NCBI RefSeq assembly: GCF_004151275.2
Contig: NZ_CP130821.1
Location: 2,170,001 to 2,234,000, forward strand
Direction of reading: 5' to 3'
From: Flavobacterium dauae
GTDB taxonomy: Bacteria; Bacteroidota; Bacteroidia; Flavobacteriales; Flavobacteriaceae
Length of the DNA stretch: 64,000 bases
Position numbers and translations under genes: made by a program. Positions 42,776-52,171 of this stretch are shown in pieces. The stretch's first letter is position 1. Every line of letters begins with the position of its first letter. A model generated the notes under the pieces. That model worked only from the letters and a program-made list of their open reading frames with translations, did no database searches and was not told where the DNA came from.

Positions 42776-44179
42776 ATGAATTGTATTATTATTTTACTTA
42801 TTTATGTTTTAGGAGCTGTTGCTACATTGGCATCAAACTCTAAAAATGCAGCTAAAATAGCTTTAGTAACCAGTTTAATTAACGCCGTAATTGCTTTAAT
42901 TTTAACGGGCGATTATTTAAACGGTGGCGATATTTCGTTTACACAACAATGGATCTCTAACCCAAACATCTCTTTATCGTTTGTGGTTGATGGCTTGAGT
43001 TTAACTATGTTATTACTTACAACATTGTTATTGCCTATCATCATTTTAGCATCGTTCAACACCTTGTATTCAAAAGCAAACCAGTTGTATTCTTTGGTTT
43101 TGTTCATGGCGTTTGCTATGGCAGGAACATTTTTGGCGCAAGACGGTTTGGTTTACTATATTTTCTGGGAATTAGCTTTAATACCTATTTTCTTTATTGG
43201 ATTATTGTGGGGAAGCGACGAATGGAAAGTGCGTAAACGTGTAATGGTAACGTTCTTTATTTACACTTTTGCAGGATCGTTGTTTATGTTGGCTGCTTTT
43301 GCTTATTTATACACATTAACCGGAAGTTTTGCTTGGAGCGATCTTTCTAAAGTGGTGTTATCAACCAAAGAAGCAAATTATATTTTCTTGGCATTTTTCT
43401 TGGCGTACGGAATCAAGATTCCGGTTTTCCCGTTACACACATGGCAGGCAAACACTTACGAGAAATCTCCAACAATCGGAACGATGTTACTTTCGGGTAT
43501 CATGCTAAAAATGGGTATTTATTCTATTTTGCGTTGGCAAATGCCAATTGCAGGAAATGTATCAGAAAACGTATTAAAAACAGTTATCGTTCTTTGTATT
43601 GTCGGAATTATTTACGCATCGTTAATTGCCCTTCGTTCTGAAAACATTAAACGCTTATTGGCATATTCGTCAATGGCACACGTTGGTTTGGTTGCCGCAG
43701 GTGCTTATGTTGGAAACAGCACAGGTTATCAAGGTGCAATTATTCAAATGGTGGCTCACGGTTTTGTAGTGGTTGGTTTGTTTTATCTTGCCGATATCAT
43801 TTACAAAAGATATGATACCTACGAAATTAAGGAAATGGGCGGTATCCGTTCACAAGCTCCTAAATTCACAACATTCTTTTTAATCATTTTGTTTGCATCA
43901 ATCGGTTTACCGGGAACTTTCGGATTCATTGGAGAATTTACCTTATTGTTCGCCTTATCAGAAAAAGAATTACTGTATGCTGTTTTTGCAGGAACATCGA
44001 TCATTCTTGGAGCGTATTATATGCTTAAAATGTTTCAGAATGCCGTTTTAGGAAGCACAGAAAACAAGGTTTTTGCCGAAGTAACTACAAAAGAATATTT
44101 TGTTTTAGCGGTTATTTGTGTGGTTTTAATTGGTTTGGGAATCTATCCAAAATTACTAACCGATTTATTTATTCAATAG
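42776..44179 (+). CDS. nuoM: NADH-quinone oxidoreductase subunit M
   Basis: 467 residues from ATG 42776; an upstream in-frame stretch overlaps nuoL and is not used. FWELALIPIFFIGLLWG and PVFPLHTWQANTYEKSP are the conserved channel helices. Antiporter-like proton-pumping subunit. Confidence 0.96.
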   Translation: MNCIIILLIYVLGAVATLASNSKNAAKIALVTSLINAVIALILTGDYLNGGDISFTQQWISNPNISLSFVVDGLSLTMLLLTTLLLPIIILASFNTLYSKANQLYSLVLFMAFAMAGTFLAQDGLVYYIFWELALIPIFFIGLLWGSDEWKVRKRVMVTFFIYTFAGSLFMLAAFAYLYTLTGSFAWSDLSKVVLSTKEANYIFLAFFLAYGIKIPVFPLHTWQANTYEKSPTIGTMLLSGIMLKMGIYSILRWQMPIAGNVSENVLKTVIVLCIVGIIYASLIALRSENIKRLLAYSSMAHVGLVAAGAYVGNSTGYQGAIIQMVAHGFVVVGLFYLADIIYKRYDTYEIKEMGGIRSQAPKFTTFFLIILFASIGLPGTFGFIGEFTLLFALSEKELLYAVFAGTSIILGAYYMLKMFQNAVLGSTENKVFAEVTTKEYFVLAVICVVLIGLGIYPKLLTDLFIQ

Positions 44180-44198
44180 AACATAGAAAAATTAAACT

Positions 44199-45572
44199 AT
44201 GAGTACATTAATAGCTTTAGCATCTTTAGCGGTTCTTATATTAGTATTAGAAATTTTTAACCTGCGCAAAACCATTGTGCCACTAACTTTGGTTGGATTA
44301 TTGGTTGCATTGGGTTTAAATATATGCGATTTTAATTCGGTTGATTCGTTCTACAACAATATGATTGTAGTTAACAAATCAACGGTTTTATTCAATTCAC
44401 TTTTTATTGTTTTAACGTTTTTCATTGTGGCGTTGGGGCAATCGTTCTATAAGGAACATTATGATAAAATATCTGACTATACATCATTAAAAATATTCTT
44501 ATTGATTGGCGCTTACTGTATGGTTTCATTCGGAAACTTGGTAATGTTCTTTTTAGGATTGGAAATTTTATCGATTACCTTATACATTTTAGCAGGAAGC
44601 GACAGAACAAACATTAAAAGCAACGAAGCCGGAATGAAATATTTCTTAATGGGATCTTTCGCTTCAGGGTTTATTTTATTCGGAATTGCCTTAATTTACG
44701 GAGCAACAGCATCGTTTGATATGGATCAAATTGTTTTGGCAAGCACACAGTTGGCAATGCCAAAATGGTTCACAGTTGGTTTTACATTAATGTTGGTTGG
44801 TTTACTGTTTAAAATAGCCGCATTCCCGTTCCATTTCTGGGCTCCCGATGTTTACCAAGGATCGCCTTTGCTTACAACAACAACCATGAGTACTTTGGCA
44901 AAAGTTGCTGCGGTTGCTGCGTTTTACAAATTAAGCGTTGTATTCTTCCCTGCCATGCCAACAAACTTTGTAAACCTAATTGCCTTTTTAATTGTTGCCA
45001 CATTAATAACTGGTAACGTAATGGCATTAAAACAAAACAACATTAAACGCCTTATGGCATATTCGGGTATTTCGCATGCCGGTTTTATGTTACTAGCAAT
45101 TTTGTTGGGTAAAACAGCAGAACCTTATTTATTTTACTATATGGCAGCGTATGCTATTGCTGGTATTGCAGCATTCAGCGTTATTTTATATGTATGTCAG
45201 GATAAAAAAGAAGAATTGGTTATTCATTTCCGCGGATTTGCAAAGCACAAACCAGTGTTAGCAGTTACGCTGTCGTTAGCCTTATTATCAATGGCAGGAA
45301 TACCAATTTTAGCAGGATTCTTTGGAAAACTGTTCTTGTTTACCGAAGCTTTAAAGCAAGGTTTTTATATTACGGTTGTTATCGCAGTAATTACATCAAT
45401 CATTAGTATTTATTATTATTTGAAAGTAATTATTGTAATGTTCACTTATAAAAATGCCGATGCAAGTGCAGTTTATCCAAAAAACGTTGTGTATTCGGCG
45501 GTTGCAGTTGCAGCCATCATCATTAATCTAATTATCGGATTTTGCCCATCAATAATAATAGATTTATTTTAG
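44199..45572 (+). CDS. nuoN: NADH-quinone oxidoreductase subunit N
   Basis: 457 residues, 14 membrane helices, with FLGLEILSITLYILAGS and FPFHFWAPDVYQGSP. Last gene of the operon, ended by the terminator at 45591-45627. Confidence 0.96.
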   Translation: MSTLIALASLAVLILVLEIFNLRKTIVPLTLVGLLVALGLNICDFNSVDSFYNNMIVVNKSTVLFNSLFIVLTFFIVALGQSFYKEHYDKISDYTSLKIFLLIGAYCMVSFGNLVMFFLGLEILSITLYILAGSDRTNIKSNEAGMKYFLMGSFASGFILFGIALIYGATASFDMDQIVLASTQLAMPKWFTVGFTLMLVGLLFKIAAFPFHFWAPDVYQGSPLLTTTTMSTLAKVAAVAAFYKLSVVFFPAMPTNFVNLIAFLIVATLITGNVMALKQNNIKRLMAYSGISHAGFMLLAILLGKTAEPYLFYYMAAYAIAGIAAFSVILYVCQDKKEELVIHFRGFAKHKPVLAVTLSLALLSMAGIPILAGFFGKLFLFTEALKQGFYITVVIAVITSIISIYYYLKVIIVMFTYKNADASAVYPKNVVYSAVAVAAIIINLIIGFCPSIIIDLF

Positions 45573-45590
45573 TTAATTGATTACTTTACT

Positions 45591-45627
45591 AAAGGTTGAT
45601 TTGAACTTCAAATCAACCTTTTTTTAT
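45591..45627 (+). terminator. Intrinsic terminator of the nuo operon
   Basis: AAAGGTTGATTTG pairs with CAAATCAACCTTT around a 5-base loop, followed by seven T. Confidence 0.93.
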
Positions 45628-45671
45628 ATTTTTAAACTGTCGTACAAAACAAGAAATATTATACATTTTCA

Positions 45672-45702
45672 GACCTCACAGGTTTTAAAAACCTGTGAGG
45701 TC
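45672..45702. repeat. Palindromic repeat of the CCTCACAGG family
   Basis: GACCTCACAGGTTT pairs perfectly with AAACCTGTGAGGTC over 14 bp. Related to 577-597 and to the half-copy near 22128. It lies 53 bases before the next gene. Confidence 0.75.
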
Positions 45703-45754
45703 TTGATGAAAGATATAAGGTTAAATTTGTGTTGTGTACTGAATTATTTAAACT

Positions 45755-46939
45755 ATGAAAGCTCCCGAAAGATATCAGCCCGAAAACAACCAATCTTTTT
45801 CAAGTTATTGGAAACCTACCAACGATAATTTACTACCAAAATTACTTCCGAAAGTTTCTTTAGAAGAAAGCGAACAGCTTATTCCGTTCTATTTTCAGGT
45901 TGATGAATTGGGCGATACTGTAGCAAAAGAATATTTCAGCAATAAACAGTTTGGCGAAGCTATTGGAATGTTGCATCGCGATTTTTCTATGTATCCTTCC
46001 AACAAAGAACATCTTTCTGAAGCTGCACAAGAACTTTTCAAACAACTAACAGATGTTCCAACTTGGGTAAATTTCGATTTAATTAATCTGGCAGCGACTT
46101 ACTGTAACCGTTGTGGTACATCGGCATTGTCGGTTTTACGGAATTACTGTTTAATGGGCGGGTACGAATCATCGGCAATTAACAAACCGCTTATTTTTAC
46201 ACAAGCATTGCACAAAGGCGCCGTAAAACGTTTGGCGGACACGGTAGATTTCTGGATGAATGTTACAACCGTTAACGGATTAAAACCTCAACAAAAAGGA
46301 ATTTTTTCGATAGTAACTACCCGACTAATTCATTCTTACTCTCGTTTACAGATTGAAAAATCGACGGATTGGAAACCGGAACTTTGGGGCAGACCGATCA
46401 ATCTGTGGGATATGCTGGCTACCAATTTAGGTTTTTCGATCGCTTTTATGGACGGATTATCGAAATTAAAACTCCCACCGACAAATGACGAACTTACCGC
46501 CGTTTTACACCTTTGGAAATATGTAGGCTATCTATTAGGCATTCCGTTGGAATTATTGCCTGATACAGGCGAAGAAGCTGCCAAACAGTTGTATTTGTGG
46601 AGTAAAACTCAAAAAGGCATCGATCAAGATTCTAAAGATTTGGCTTACGCTTTGTACAAAGAACCCAAACTGGTTACGTTTACCTACAATTCGTTTATGA
46701 AATGGTTTGTGCAAAAAACAAATATAGGTTATAACGAAGTTTTATTAGGAGCCGAAAGTAGATCTGCATTGGGACTTCCCTACTCTAACGCTAAATACTG
46801 GATTTTATTTTTAAATAATATCAACCATTATTTCGATAAAAAAGCGAAAAGTAATCCAAAATCATACCTAAAAGTTGCTTTAAGAGGACGAAAACAACAA
46901 GAAGACGTTTGGGATTTGTATCGGAAAGAAAAAAAATAA
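45755..46939 (+). CDS. MpaB-family (DUF2236) oxygenase-like protein
   Basis: 394 residues, no signal peptide, mostly helical. The centre (FTQALHKGAVKRLADTVDFW and FSIVTTRLIHSYSRLQIEK) and NLWDMLATNLGFSIAFMDGL fit the conserved heme-histidine helices of the MpaB/Lcp (latex-clearing protein) superfamily. Those proteins are b-type-heme oxygenases or hydratases; the substrate here is unknown. It is followed by a terminator shared with the convergent barrel gene. Confidence 0.7.
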   Translation: MKAPERYQPENNQSFSSYWKPTNDNLLPKLLPKVSLEESEQLIPFYFQVDELGDTVAKEYFSNKQFGEAIGMLHRDFSMYPSNKEHLSEAAQELFKQLTDVPTWVNFDLINLAATYCNRCGTSALSVLRNYCLMGGYESSAINKPLIFTQALHKGAVKRLADTVDFWMNVTTVNGLKPQQKGIFSIVTTRLIHSYSRLQIEKSTDWKPELWGRPINLWDMLATNLGFSIAFMDGLSKLKLPPTNDELTAVLHLWKYVGYLLGIPLELLPDTGEEAAKQLYLWSKTQKGIDQDSKDLAYALYKEPKLVTFTYNSFMKWFVQKTNIGYNEVLLGAESRSALGLPYSNAKYWILFLNNINHYFDKKAKSNPKSYLKVALRGRKQQEDVWDLYRKEKK

Positions 46940-46940
46940 A

Positions 46941-46963
46941 AAAGATGCTTTTCAGCATCTTTT
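46941..46963. terminator. Bidirectional terminator between convergent genes
   Basis: AAAGATGCT pairs with AGCATCTTT around TTTC, with A and T runs on the two sides. It overlaps the stop of the minus-strand gene. Confidence 0.8.
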
Positions 46964-47543
46964 AATTATTAAACTTATAACTTAAACCAACTTGGAACAC
47001 ACTGTTGTAATTTATATCGCCAAAATAAAAAAGCCAATCGGTATCGTCGTCAATTACATCGGCAATACCTGCTTTGTATCGTCCTTCAATAGATAAATTT
47101 TCTGTAATATCATATCCCAAACCAAGGTTTAGTGATAAATCTGCTCTACTATCATTGTATCTGCTTTCTGTTAACAACAAATCTAACGACGGACCTACCT
47201 GCAAAAAGAACGATTTTAAGTTAAACTTATTCATAACGGTTAAGCCAAGATAATTCAAAGGAACATCGGCTTTTCCTCCGTTTGTTTCCGGAAAATATCG
47301 ATCGCTTAAAAGTACATCGTTTGCACCTTGCATAGAAAAGTTTAGTTCGGGCTGTAACGAATAAAATTTTGTAAGCTTAATGTTTCCAAATGCACCAATG
47401 TAAAAACCTGTTTTTGATGAAGCTTCTATATCTTCAATTGTAGAAATATTTAAACCACCACGTAAACCTGCTTTAAATTCTTTCTGTGCTTGGGCAGCAG
47501 TAAAACCAAGTGTCATTAACCCTAAAAAAATAATTTTTCTCAT
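46962..47543 (-). CDS. Outer-membrane beta-barrel protein (PorT-like), copy 1
   Basis: 193 residues with a signal peptide (MRKIIFLGLMTLGFTAAQA). Amphipathic beta strands: EFKAGLRGGLNIST, FYIGAFGNIKL, SLQPELNFSMQGAN, DVPLNYLGLTVMNKFNLKSF, and a final VFQVGLSYKFNN. An eight-stranded OMP_b-brl-type barrel. It aligns with the next gene throughout and lies 6 bases from it, so the two are tandem duplicates in one operon. Function unknown. Confidence 0.85.
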   Translation of the reverse strand: MRKIIFLGLMTLGFTAAQAQKEFKAGLRGGLNISTIEDIEASSKTGFYIGAFGNIKLTKFYSLQPELNFSMQGANDVLLSDRYFPETNGGKADVPLNYLGLTVMNKFNLKSFFLQVGPSLDLLLTESRYNDSRADLSLNLGLGYDITENLSIEGRYKAGIADVIDDDTDWLFYFGDINYNSVFQVGLSYKFNN

Positions 47544-47549
47544 AAGTTT

Positions 47550-48176
47550 CTATTTAAAAGTGTAGGTTGCACCAACCATATACGATCGGTTTAAGTGCGA
47601 TGATGATGAATAACTACTTGAATTAGCATAAATAGGCTCGATAATACCCTGACGCATACGAACTTCTATACCAAAATTGTCAGTAATATTATATCCTAAA
47701 CCAATATTAAAAGTTAAATCTACTTCGTTATCAACCGAATAAGGTTTGCTATCGTAATAATCACCAACTACATAATCTGGTAATTTTTCTTCAGAAACCC
47801 TAACATCTAAACCTGGCCCAATGTGTAAATTAAATTTATCAAAATTAAATTTGTTAATTAAGTTTAACGAAATATAATCTAAAGGAACATCGGTTCTACG
47901 AACAATTGTTGGATAGTTTGGCTGATTGTAATCGGTTGTAACAAAGGCTAAATTATCGGCTCCTTGACGCAGATACATCAATTCAAACTGCATATTATAT
48001 ACCTTTCCTAAGGCTAAATTACCGTAGGCACCCAAATAAAAACTGTTTCTATAATCGGCACCATACCCCGTAATGGTTGATGATATATAACCTGCTTTAA
48101 CTCCCGGTTTAAAAGAAACCTGCGCATTCGCTGAACCAAAAGCACAAACTGCCAACAGCATTATAACTTTTTTCAT
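47550..48176 (-). CDS. Outer-membrane beta-barrel protein (PorT-like), copy 2
   Basis: 208 residues with a signal peptide (MKKVIMLLAVCAFGSANA) and the same strand pattern as copy 1 (SFKPGVKAGYISST, FYLGAYGNLAL, QFELMYLRQGAD, DVPLDYISLNLINKFNFDKF, MVGATYTFK). First gene of the pair, divergent from the flavin monooxygenase gene. Confidence 0.85.
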   Translation of the reverse strand: MKKVIMLLAVCAFGSANAQVSFKPGVKAGYISSTITGYGADYRNSFYLGAYGNLALGKVYNMQFELMYLRQGADNLAFVTTDYNQPNYPTIVRRTDVPLDYISLNLINKFNFDKFNLHIGPGLDVRVSEEKLPDYVVGDYYDSKPYSVDNEVDLTFNIGLGYNITDNFGIEVRMRQGIIEPIYANSSSYSSSSHLNRSYMVGATYTFK

Positions 48177-48317
48177 AAGTAATATTTAAATGTATGTTAA
48201 TAAATCTTTACACGTCGAATATACTATTTTCTTTTGATATAACAACAAAGAAACTTCTTGCACTACATTAAGCAGAAACCTCAACAATTTTACGAACTTT
48301 ACTAAAAATTAGAAAAC

Positions 48318-49355
48318 ATGGAATTAGGAATATCGATGTTTGGCGATTTAAGGTTCAATCCACAAACACAACAACGAAAAGCACCTCATCAACGGTTTAC
48401 CGAAATGTTAGAACAGGTTAAATTGGCAGACGAGGTTGGGCTAGATGTTTTTGAAATAGGCGAACACCACCGTGCAGACTATAGTGTAACCAATCCGCAG
48501 TTGTTTTTAAGTGCAGCGGCGGCAGTTACAAAAAACATAAAATTAGGATCGGCAGTAACAGTTTTAAGTTCAAGTGATCCCGTGCGTTTGTTTGAAGATT
48601 TTGGTATGCTGGATCAAATATCTAAAGGTCGATCGCATATTATGGCGGGTCGCGGCAGTTTTATAGAATCGTTTCCTCTTTTTGGATTTAGTTTAGATGA
48701 TTACGATGCGTTGTTTGAAGACAAACTGATGCTTTTGCTGGATTTGATTGAAAAAAACGGCACAGACATTAACTGGAACGGACGTTTGACTCAAACTCTA
48801 CAAAATGTAAATCTGTATCCAAAACCATTTCAGGAAAAATTACCTGTTTGGATTGCGGTTGGCGGTACACCGGCATCGGTTCTTCGTGCAGCCCGATTAG
48901 GTTTGCCAATTACGTTTGCTATTATTGGCGGAATGCCTATTAACTTTAAACCTTTGGTTGATTATTATAAAGAGAATTATTTGGCGGCGGGTCACGATGC
49001 TGCAAAAATGCAGTTGGGAATTAATTCGCACACTTTTGTAGGAACTACCAGCAATATAAAAAACGACTATTTTCCGTTTTATGCTGCACAGATGGATCAT
49101 ATTGGGAAAGATCGCGGTTGGGCTCCTTTTAGCAAAGAGGTGTTTTTAAACACTACCCAACCTGAAGGTGCGTATTTTATGGACGAACCAAATGCGGTTA
49201 TCGATAAAATTCTGCAACAGCACGAATGGTTTGGTCATACCCGTTTTGTAGGACAGATGGATGTCGGTGATCCTGATCACAATATGCTTATGAAATCGAT
49301 TGAATTGTTTGGAACAAAAGTAGCTCCTGAAGTTAGAAAGGCTTTGGGGAAATAA
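48318..49355 (+). CDS. LLM-class flavin-dependent oxidoreductase
   Basis: 345 residues of the bacterial-luciferase-like TIM-barrel fold. Marks: LADEVGLDVFEIGEHH near the N-terminus, the VTNPQLFLSAAAAVTKNIKLGSAVTVL strand-helix stretch, DQISKGRSHIMAGRGSF and VGGTPASVLRAARLGLP. These enzymes use FMNH2 and O2; the substrate cannot be told from sequence. Stand-alone gene with its own terminator at 49365-49400. Confidence 0.9.
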   Translation: MELGISMFGDLRFNPQTQQRKAPHQRFTEMLEQVKLADEVGLDVFEIGEHHRADYSVTNPQLFLSAAAAVTKNIKLGSAVTVLSSSDPVRLFEDFGMLDQISKGRSHIMAGRGSFIESFPLFGFSLDDYDALFEDKLMLLLDLIEKNGTDINWNGRLTQTLQNVNLYPKPFQEKLPVWIAVGGTPASVLRAARLGLPITFAIIGGMPINFKPLVDYYKENYLAAGHDAAKMQLGINSHTFVGTTSNIKNDYFPFYAAQMDHIGKDRGWAPFSKEVFLNTTQPEGAYFMDEPNAVIDKILQQHEWFGHTRFVGQMDVGDPDHNMLMKSIELFGTKVAPEVRKALGK

Positions 49356-49364
49356 TATATAAGT

Positions 49365-49400
49365 AAATGGATTTAGTGTGTACTAAATCCATTTGTTTTT
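49365..49400 (+). terminator. Intrinsic terminator after the LLM oxidoreductase
   Basis: AAATGGATTTAGT pairs perfectly with ACTAAATCCATTT around GTGT, then GTTTTTC. Confidence 0.88.
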
Positions 49401-49457
49401 CTAAAAAAATCAAATCTTCTTCTTTTTTGTAGCGAATTATTCTTATCATCAATAAAA

Positions 49458-50193
49458 CTAAACTTGTATTTTATTCCAAGCAACAACCTGCACGCCACTT
49501 GAATACTGAACTTTTAAAGGTAATTCGTTTAAATTTAAATCGCCCAGCACATAGTTGGTTTCTAATTGATACAAATCTAAATGATACAAAGGCCACGGAA
49601 TATGGTGAATATCGTATCGGTATAAAACCTCATCGGCATCAACATACAAGCAATAGCGTTCGGTTAAAAAACAATCTAAATCGGTTTTATCTGTTATTTC
49701 GTTTTTCACTTGATACTTGACTTCAAACGAAAAATTCTTCTTTTTAAAATCCGATTGAAAATAATCTTTATTGTTTCGATACATATCGGCATGCTCATAA
49801 GGTAAAACCGACAATAATTTTGAAACGGCGACCGAAATGATTTTACTTGCTTCGATGTTTAAAAAATAAACACCCGGAATATCGTCTTTTACAACATAAG
49901 TTCGCAAATTGATCTCTTCGAAATTAGAAATAGGTGCAAACGAAGGCAAAAATCGCGGTCGAATTTTTTCCATGGTAAATGCCACTAATGAAACGTAGGC
50001 TTCCTCATTAAACAAATCAACGGTTAAACCATCGGGAATTAATTCCTGCAAAACGTCGGCATCAACCTTCCAATGAAAAAACAAGGCACGGTTCCATTCC
50101 TGATAAAAACTATAAGGCTGTTTTGGGTAATCCCAAGTTCGGTGATCGGTTTGTTTCAGTATTTTTTTTGATGGATAAATTCATATCATTCAT
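49458..50193 (-). pseudogene. DUF2071 (YqjF-like) gene with a +1 frameshift at A8
   Basis: The natural start is the ATG at 50193, which overlaps the end of the upstream DinB-like gene (stop at 50186-50188). The first ten codons (MNDMNLSIKK) run into an eight-base A tract (T run at 50162-50169 on the plus strand). Past it the family sequence continues in another frame: ILKQTDHRTWDYPKQPYSFY, then QEWNRALFFHWKVDA and on to the stop at 49458. With seven A the two parts join perfectly into a DUF2071 protein. Thus the gene is either inactivated, phase-variable or subject to slippage, or the base call is wrong. The in-frame part from 50084 still has 208 codons. Confidence 0.7.
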
Positions 50194-50761
50194 GATTTTT
50201 ATCGTTCAAAAAATCATCGGTAAAATGTCTGCGTTGTTTTTCTTCTGAAAATTTCTCAGCATTGTATTGGTTTGATTTATTTCGGGGAATTGATAGCGAC
50301 TGCCACTTTTCGTTTTGAATCATTTTTCCAATAAACACAATCTGCCCCACGTGATACGGGTAATGAGCCAATTGTCGGTTAATGGCTTCCTGTACCGTAT
50401 GACCTTCGTTACGAATATAGATGATCTTGTTCAAATCACTTTCAGACAAACTGTTCAGGGTATTAAACAAACAATTCCAACCAGCTTCCCATTTTTCCAG
50501 AACTTCGGTTGCAGAATTTAAATCGGCTTCAAATTCACTGTCGCGGTTACGCCATTCTTTTTCGCCATCGGTTGTAAAAATATCGGTCCAACGCGAAAGC
50601 ATGTTTCCCCACAAATGTTTCACAATAACGGCAATGCTGTTGCTTTCCGCATTAAACTGCCAAAAGAAATCGGGCTCCTGCAACTGTTCAAACGTTTTAT
50701 CGCCCAAATGCTTGTAATAGGCAAACTGCTTTTTTACACTTTCTATAAATGTTGATTCCAT
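50186..50761 (-). CDS. DinB-like DUF1572 protein
   Basis: 191 residues of the DinB four-helix-bundle type. VIVKHLWGNMLSRWTDIF gives the first metal-ligand histidine, and RQLAHYPYHVGQIVFIGK the other two (H-x3-H). Related to thiol-S-transferases of the DinB superfamily, but the reaction is unknown. Its stop overlaps the start of the DUF2071 gene (ATG 7 bases inside), suggesting translational coupling. It lies 11 bases from the DUF72 gene upstream. Confidence 0.85.
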   Translation of the reverse strand: MESTFIESVKKQFAYYKHLGDKTFEQLQEPDFFWQFNAESNSIAVIVKHLWGNMLSRWTDIFTTDGEKEWRNRDSEFEADLNSATEVLEKWEAGWNCLFNTLNSLSESDLNKIIYIRNEGHTVQEAINRQLAHYPYHVGQIVFIGKMIQNEKWQSLSIPRNKSNQYNAEKFSEEKQRRHFTDDFLNDKNHE

Positions 50762-50772
50762 TTGTTTTAATT

Positions 50773-51654
50773 TTAAAATAATGACAAATCATTTTTTCCG
50801 GGATACGGAAGATCTAACTTAAACTCGGCATTCAATTGTTTAATAAAATGAGTTGCCAGCAAAGGCGATTCTAATTCGGTATTTTGGTGGACAAAAAAGT
50901 ACAATTTCTGCAAACCGCTTTTGTGCCAATCTTTAAGAACCGTAAGCCAATCGTTTAATCGGTCGTAATCGGCAGCGGTATTTGCACCAACATATCGCAC
51001 AAAAGCCGTGTTGCTTGTTAAACGCATGTGCAACATGTCACGGCGACCGGCAGTATCAACAATAATATTTGATACATTGTGCTTTTGCAACAAATTACAA
51101 TATTCATTGAAAATGGTTTTATTGGCAAACCATTCTTCGTTACGAACCTCAACAGCCAACGGAAAACCTTTTGGAAATTCTTCGATAAATTTCTGTAATC
51201 GATCAAAATCTTTTGGTTTAAAGTTTTCGTGCATTTGTAGGAAAATCATTCCTAATTTATCTTCAAAAAACGCCAAAGCATCGGTAAACGCCACTACTTT
51301 TTCATTGGTATTTAATAACCTGCTGTAATGACTGATTGATTGCGGAATTTTAGGAAAAAACTTAAAATTTTCGGGCGTTTTATCATTCCAAATTTGCACC
51401 TGATCTTTAGACGGCGAACTGTAATAAGTAGCATTCAGCTCGATACTGTTGAACTGTTGCGAATAATAAGTCAATTCGTCTTTTGTACCTTTGGGATAGA
51501 AGTTCTTTAAATCGGTTTTGTTCCATTTGGCACACCCTACAAAAACTTCAAAATTACCTTTAGCATTTTTATCTAAAACAGCATAGGTTTCAGGCGGAGT
51601 TGGCGGTAAGGTAAAATCGATCAAAGACGGATCGGTAACTTTTCCAAATTTCAT
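50773..51654 (-). CDS. DUF72 family protein
   Basis: 293 residues. Marks of DUF72 (YecE-like TIM barrel): FVGCAKWNKTDLKNFYPKG, YSQQFNSIELNATYYSSP, KFFPKIPQSISH, LAVEVRNEEWF and FFVHQNTELESPLLA. Function unknown in the family. First gene of a three-gene minus-strand unit with the DinB-like and DUF2071 genes. Confidence 0.9.
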   Translation of the reverse strand: MKFGKVTDPSLIDFTLPPTPPETYAVLDKNAKGNFEVFVGCAKWNKTDLKNFYPKGTKDELTYYSQQFNSIELNATYYSSPSKDQVQIWNDKTPENFKFFPKIPQSISHYSRLLNTNEKVVAFTDALAFFEDKLGMIFLQMHENFKPKDFDRLQKFIEEFPKGFPLAVEVRNEEWFANKTIFNEYCNLLQKHNVSNIIVDTAGRRDMLHMRLTSNTAFVRYVGANTAADYDRLNDWLTVLKDWHKSGLQKLYFFVHQNTELESPLLATHFIKQLNAEFKLDLPYPGKNDLSLF

Positions 51655-51657
51655 TTT

Positions 51658-51690
51658 TTGTTTAAATGTAATAAATATGATTTAATTTTG
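51658..51690 (+). promoter_or_regulatory. Putative promoter of the 51736 lipoprotein
   Basis: TTG at 51658-51660 and TAATTTTG at 51683-51690 with a 22-base spacer; 45 bases before the start. Confidence 0.45.
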
Positions 51691-51735
51691 GCTATTTTAT
51701 CAATTAAACAGTATTTTTAAACCAAAAGTAGAGCT

Positions 51736-52113
51736 ATGAAAAATACAGTTTATTTGTTAGGATTATTTTTAATAATGAGTTGCAACGTTTTAAAAAAAGA
51801 CCGCAATGGTTATAACGGCACTTGGATTTTACAATCTAAAAGCGGTGGTTTTGCAGGAAAGATTACAAAGCCCGAAAAAGAAACAAAACTTGTGATTAAA
51901 AACGATAAAATGAGGACTTATGAAGAAGGCAAACTCATTGCCGAAATTCCGTTTAAAACAGAAAAAGGCAAAGCAATACAAAGTTCGGAACCGCAAGATA
52001 TTATCGCTACCAATAAAATTAAAAGACAATCAATTGCTGTAAAGGGTGATACCCTTATTCTTGCCGACCAATGTTACGACTGTTTTACTTATACTTATTT
52101 AAGAAAGAAGTAA
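51736..52113 (+). CDS. Small lipocalin-like lipoprotein
   Basis: 125 residues. Lipobox FLIMSC with lipid cysteine 16. The mature part GYNGTWILQSKSGGF and the alternating strands that follow look like a short lipocalin-type barrel. The end carries CYDCFTYTYLRKK with a CxxC pair. No precise family. Confidence 0.55.
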   Translation: MKNTVYLLGLFLIMSCNVLKKDRNGYNGTWILQSKSGGFAGKITKPEKETKLVIKNDKMRTYEEGKLIAEIPFKTEKGKAIQSSEPQDIIATNKIKRQSIAVKGDTLILADQCYDCFTYTYLRKK

Positions 52114-52146
52114 AAACAGTACCTCTTTTTTATCAAACATATATTG

Positions 52147-52154
52147 TACTTTTG
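52147..52154 (+). promoter_or_regulatory. -7 element of thiL
   Basis: TACTTTTG matches TAnnTTTG, 17 bases before the ATG at 52172. Confidence 0.5.
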
Positions 52155-52171
52155 CCATAAAGTAAAGAATT

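Noticed and set aside
45577..45828. An 83-codon plus-strand frame starting at the nuo terminator
   Set aside because: It runs through a terminator and a palindromic repeat and overlaps the MpaB-like gene in another frame.
50085..50172. The upstream extension of DUF2071 without ATG as a normal start region
   Set aside because: No start codon exists in that frame, while the ATG at 50193 in the other frame gives the family's N-terminus if one A is removed. A frameshift explains it better.
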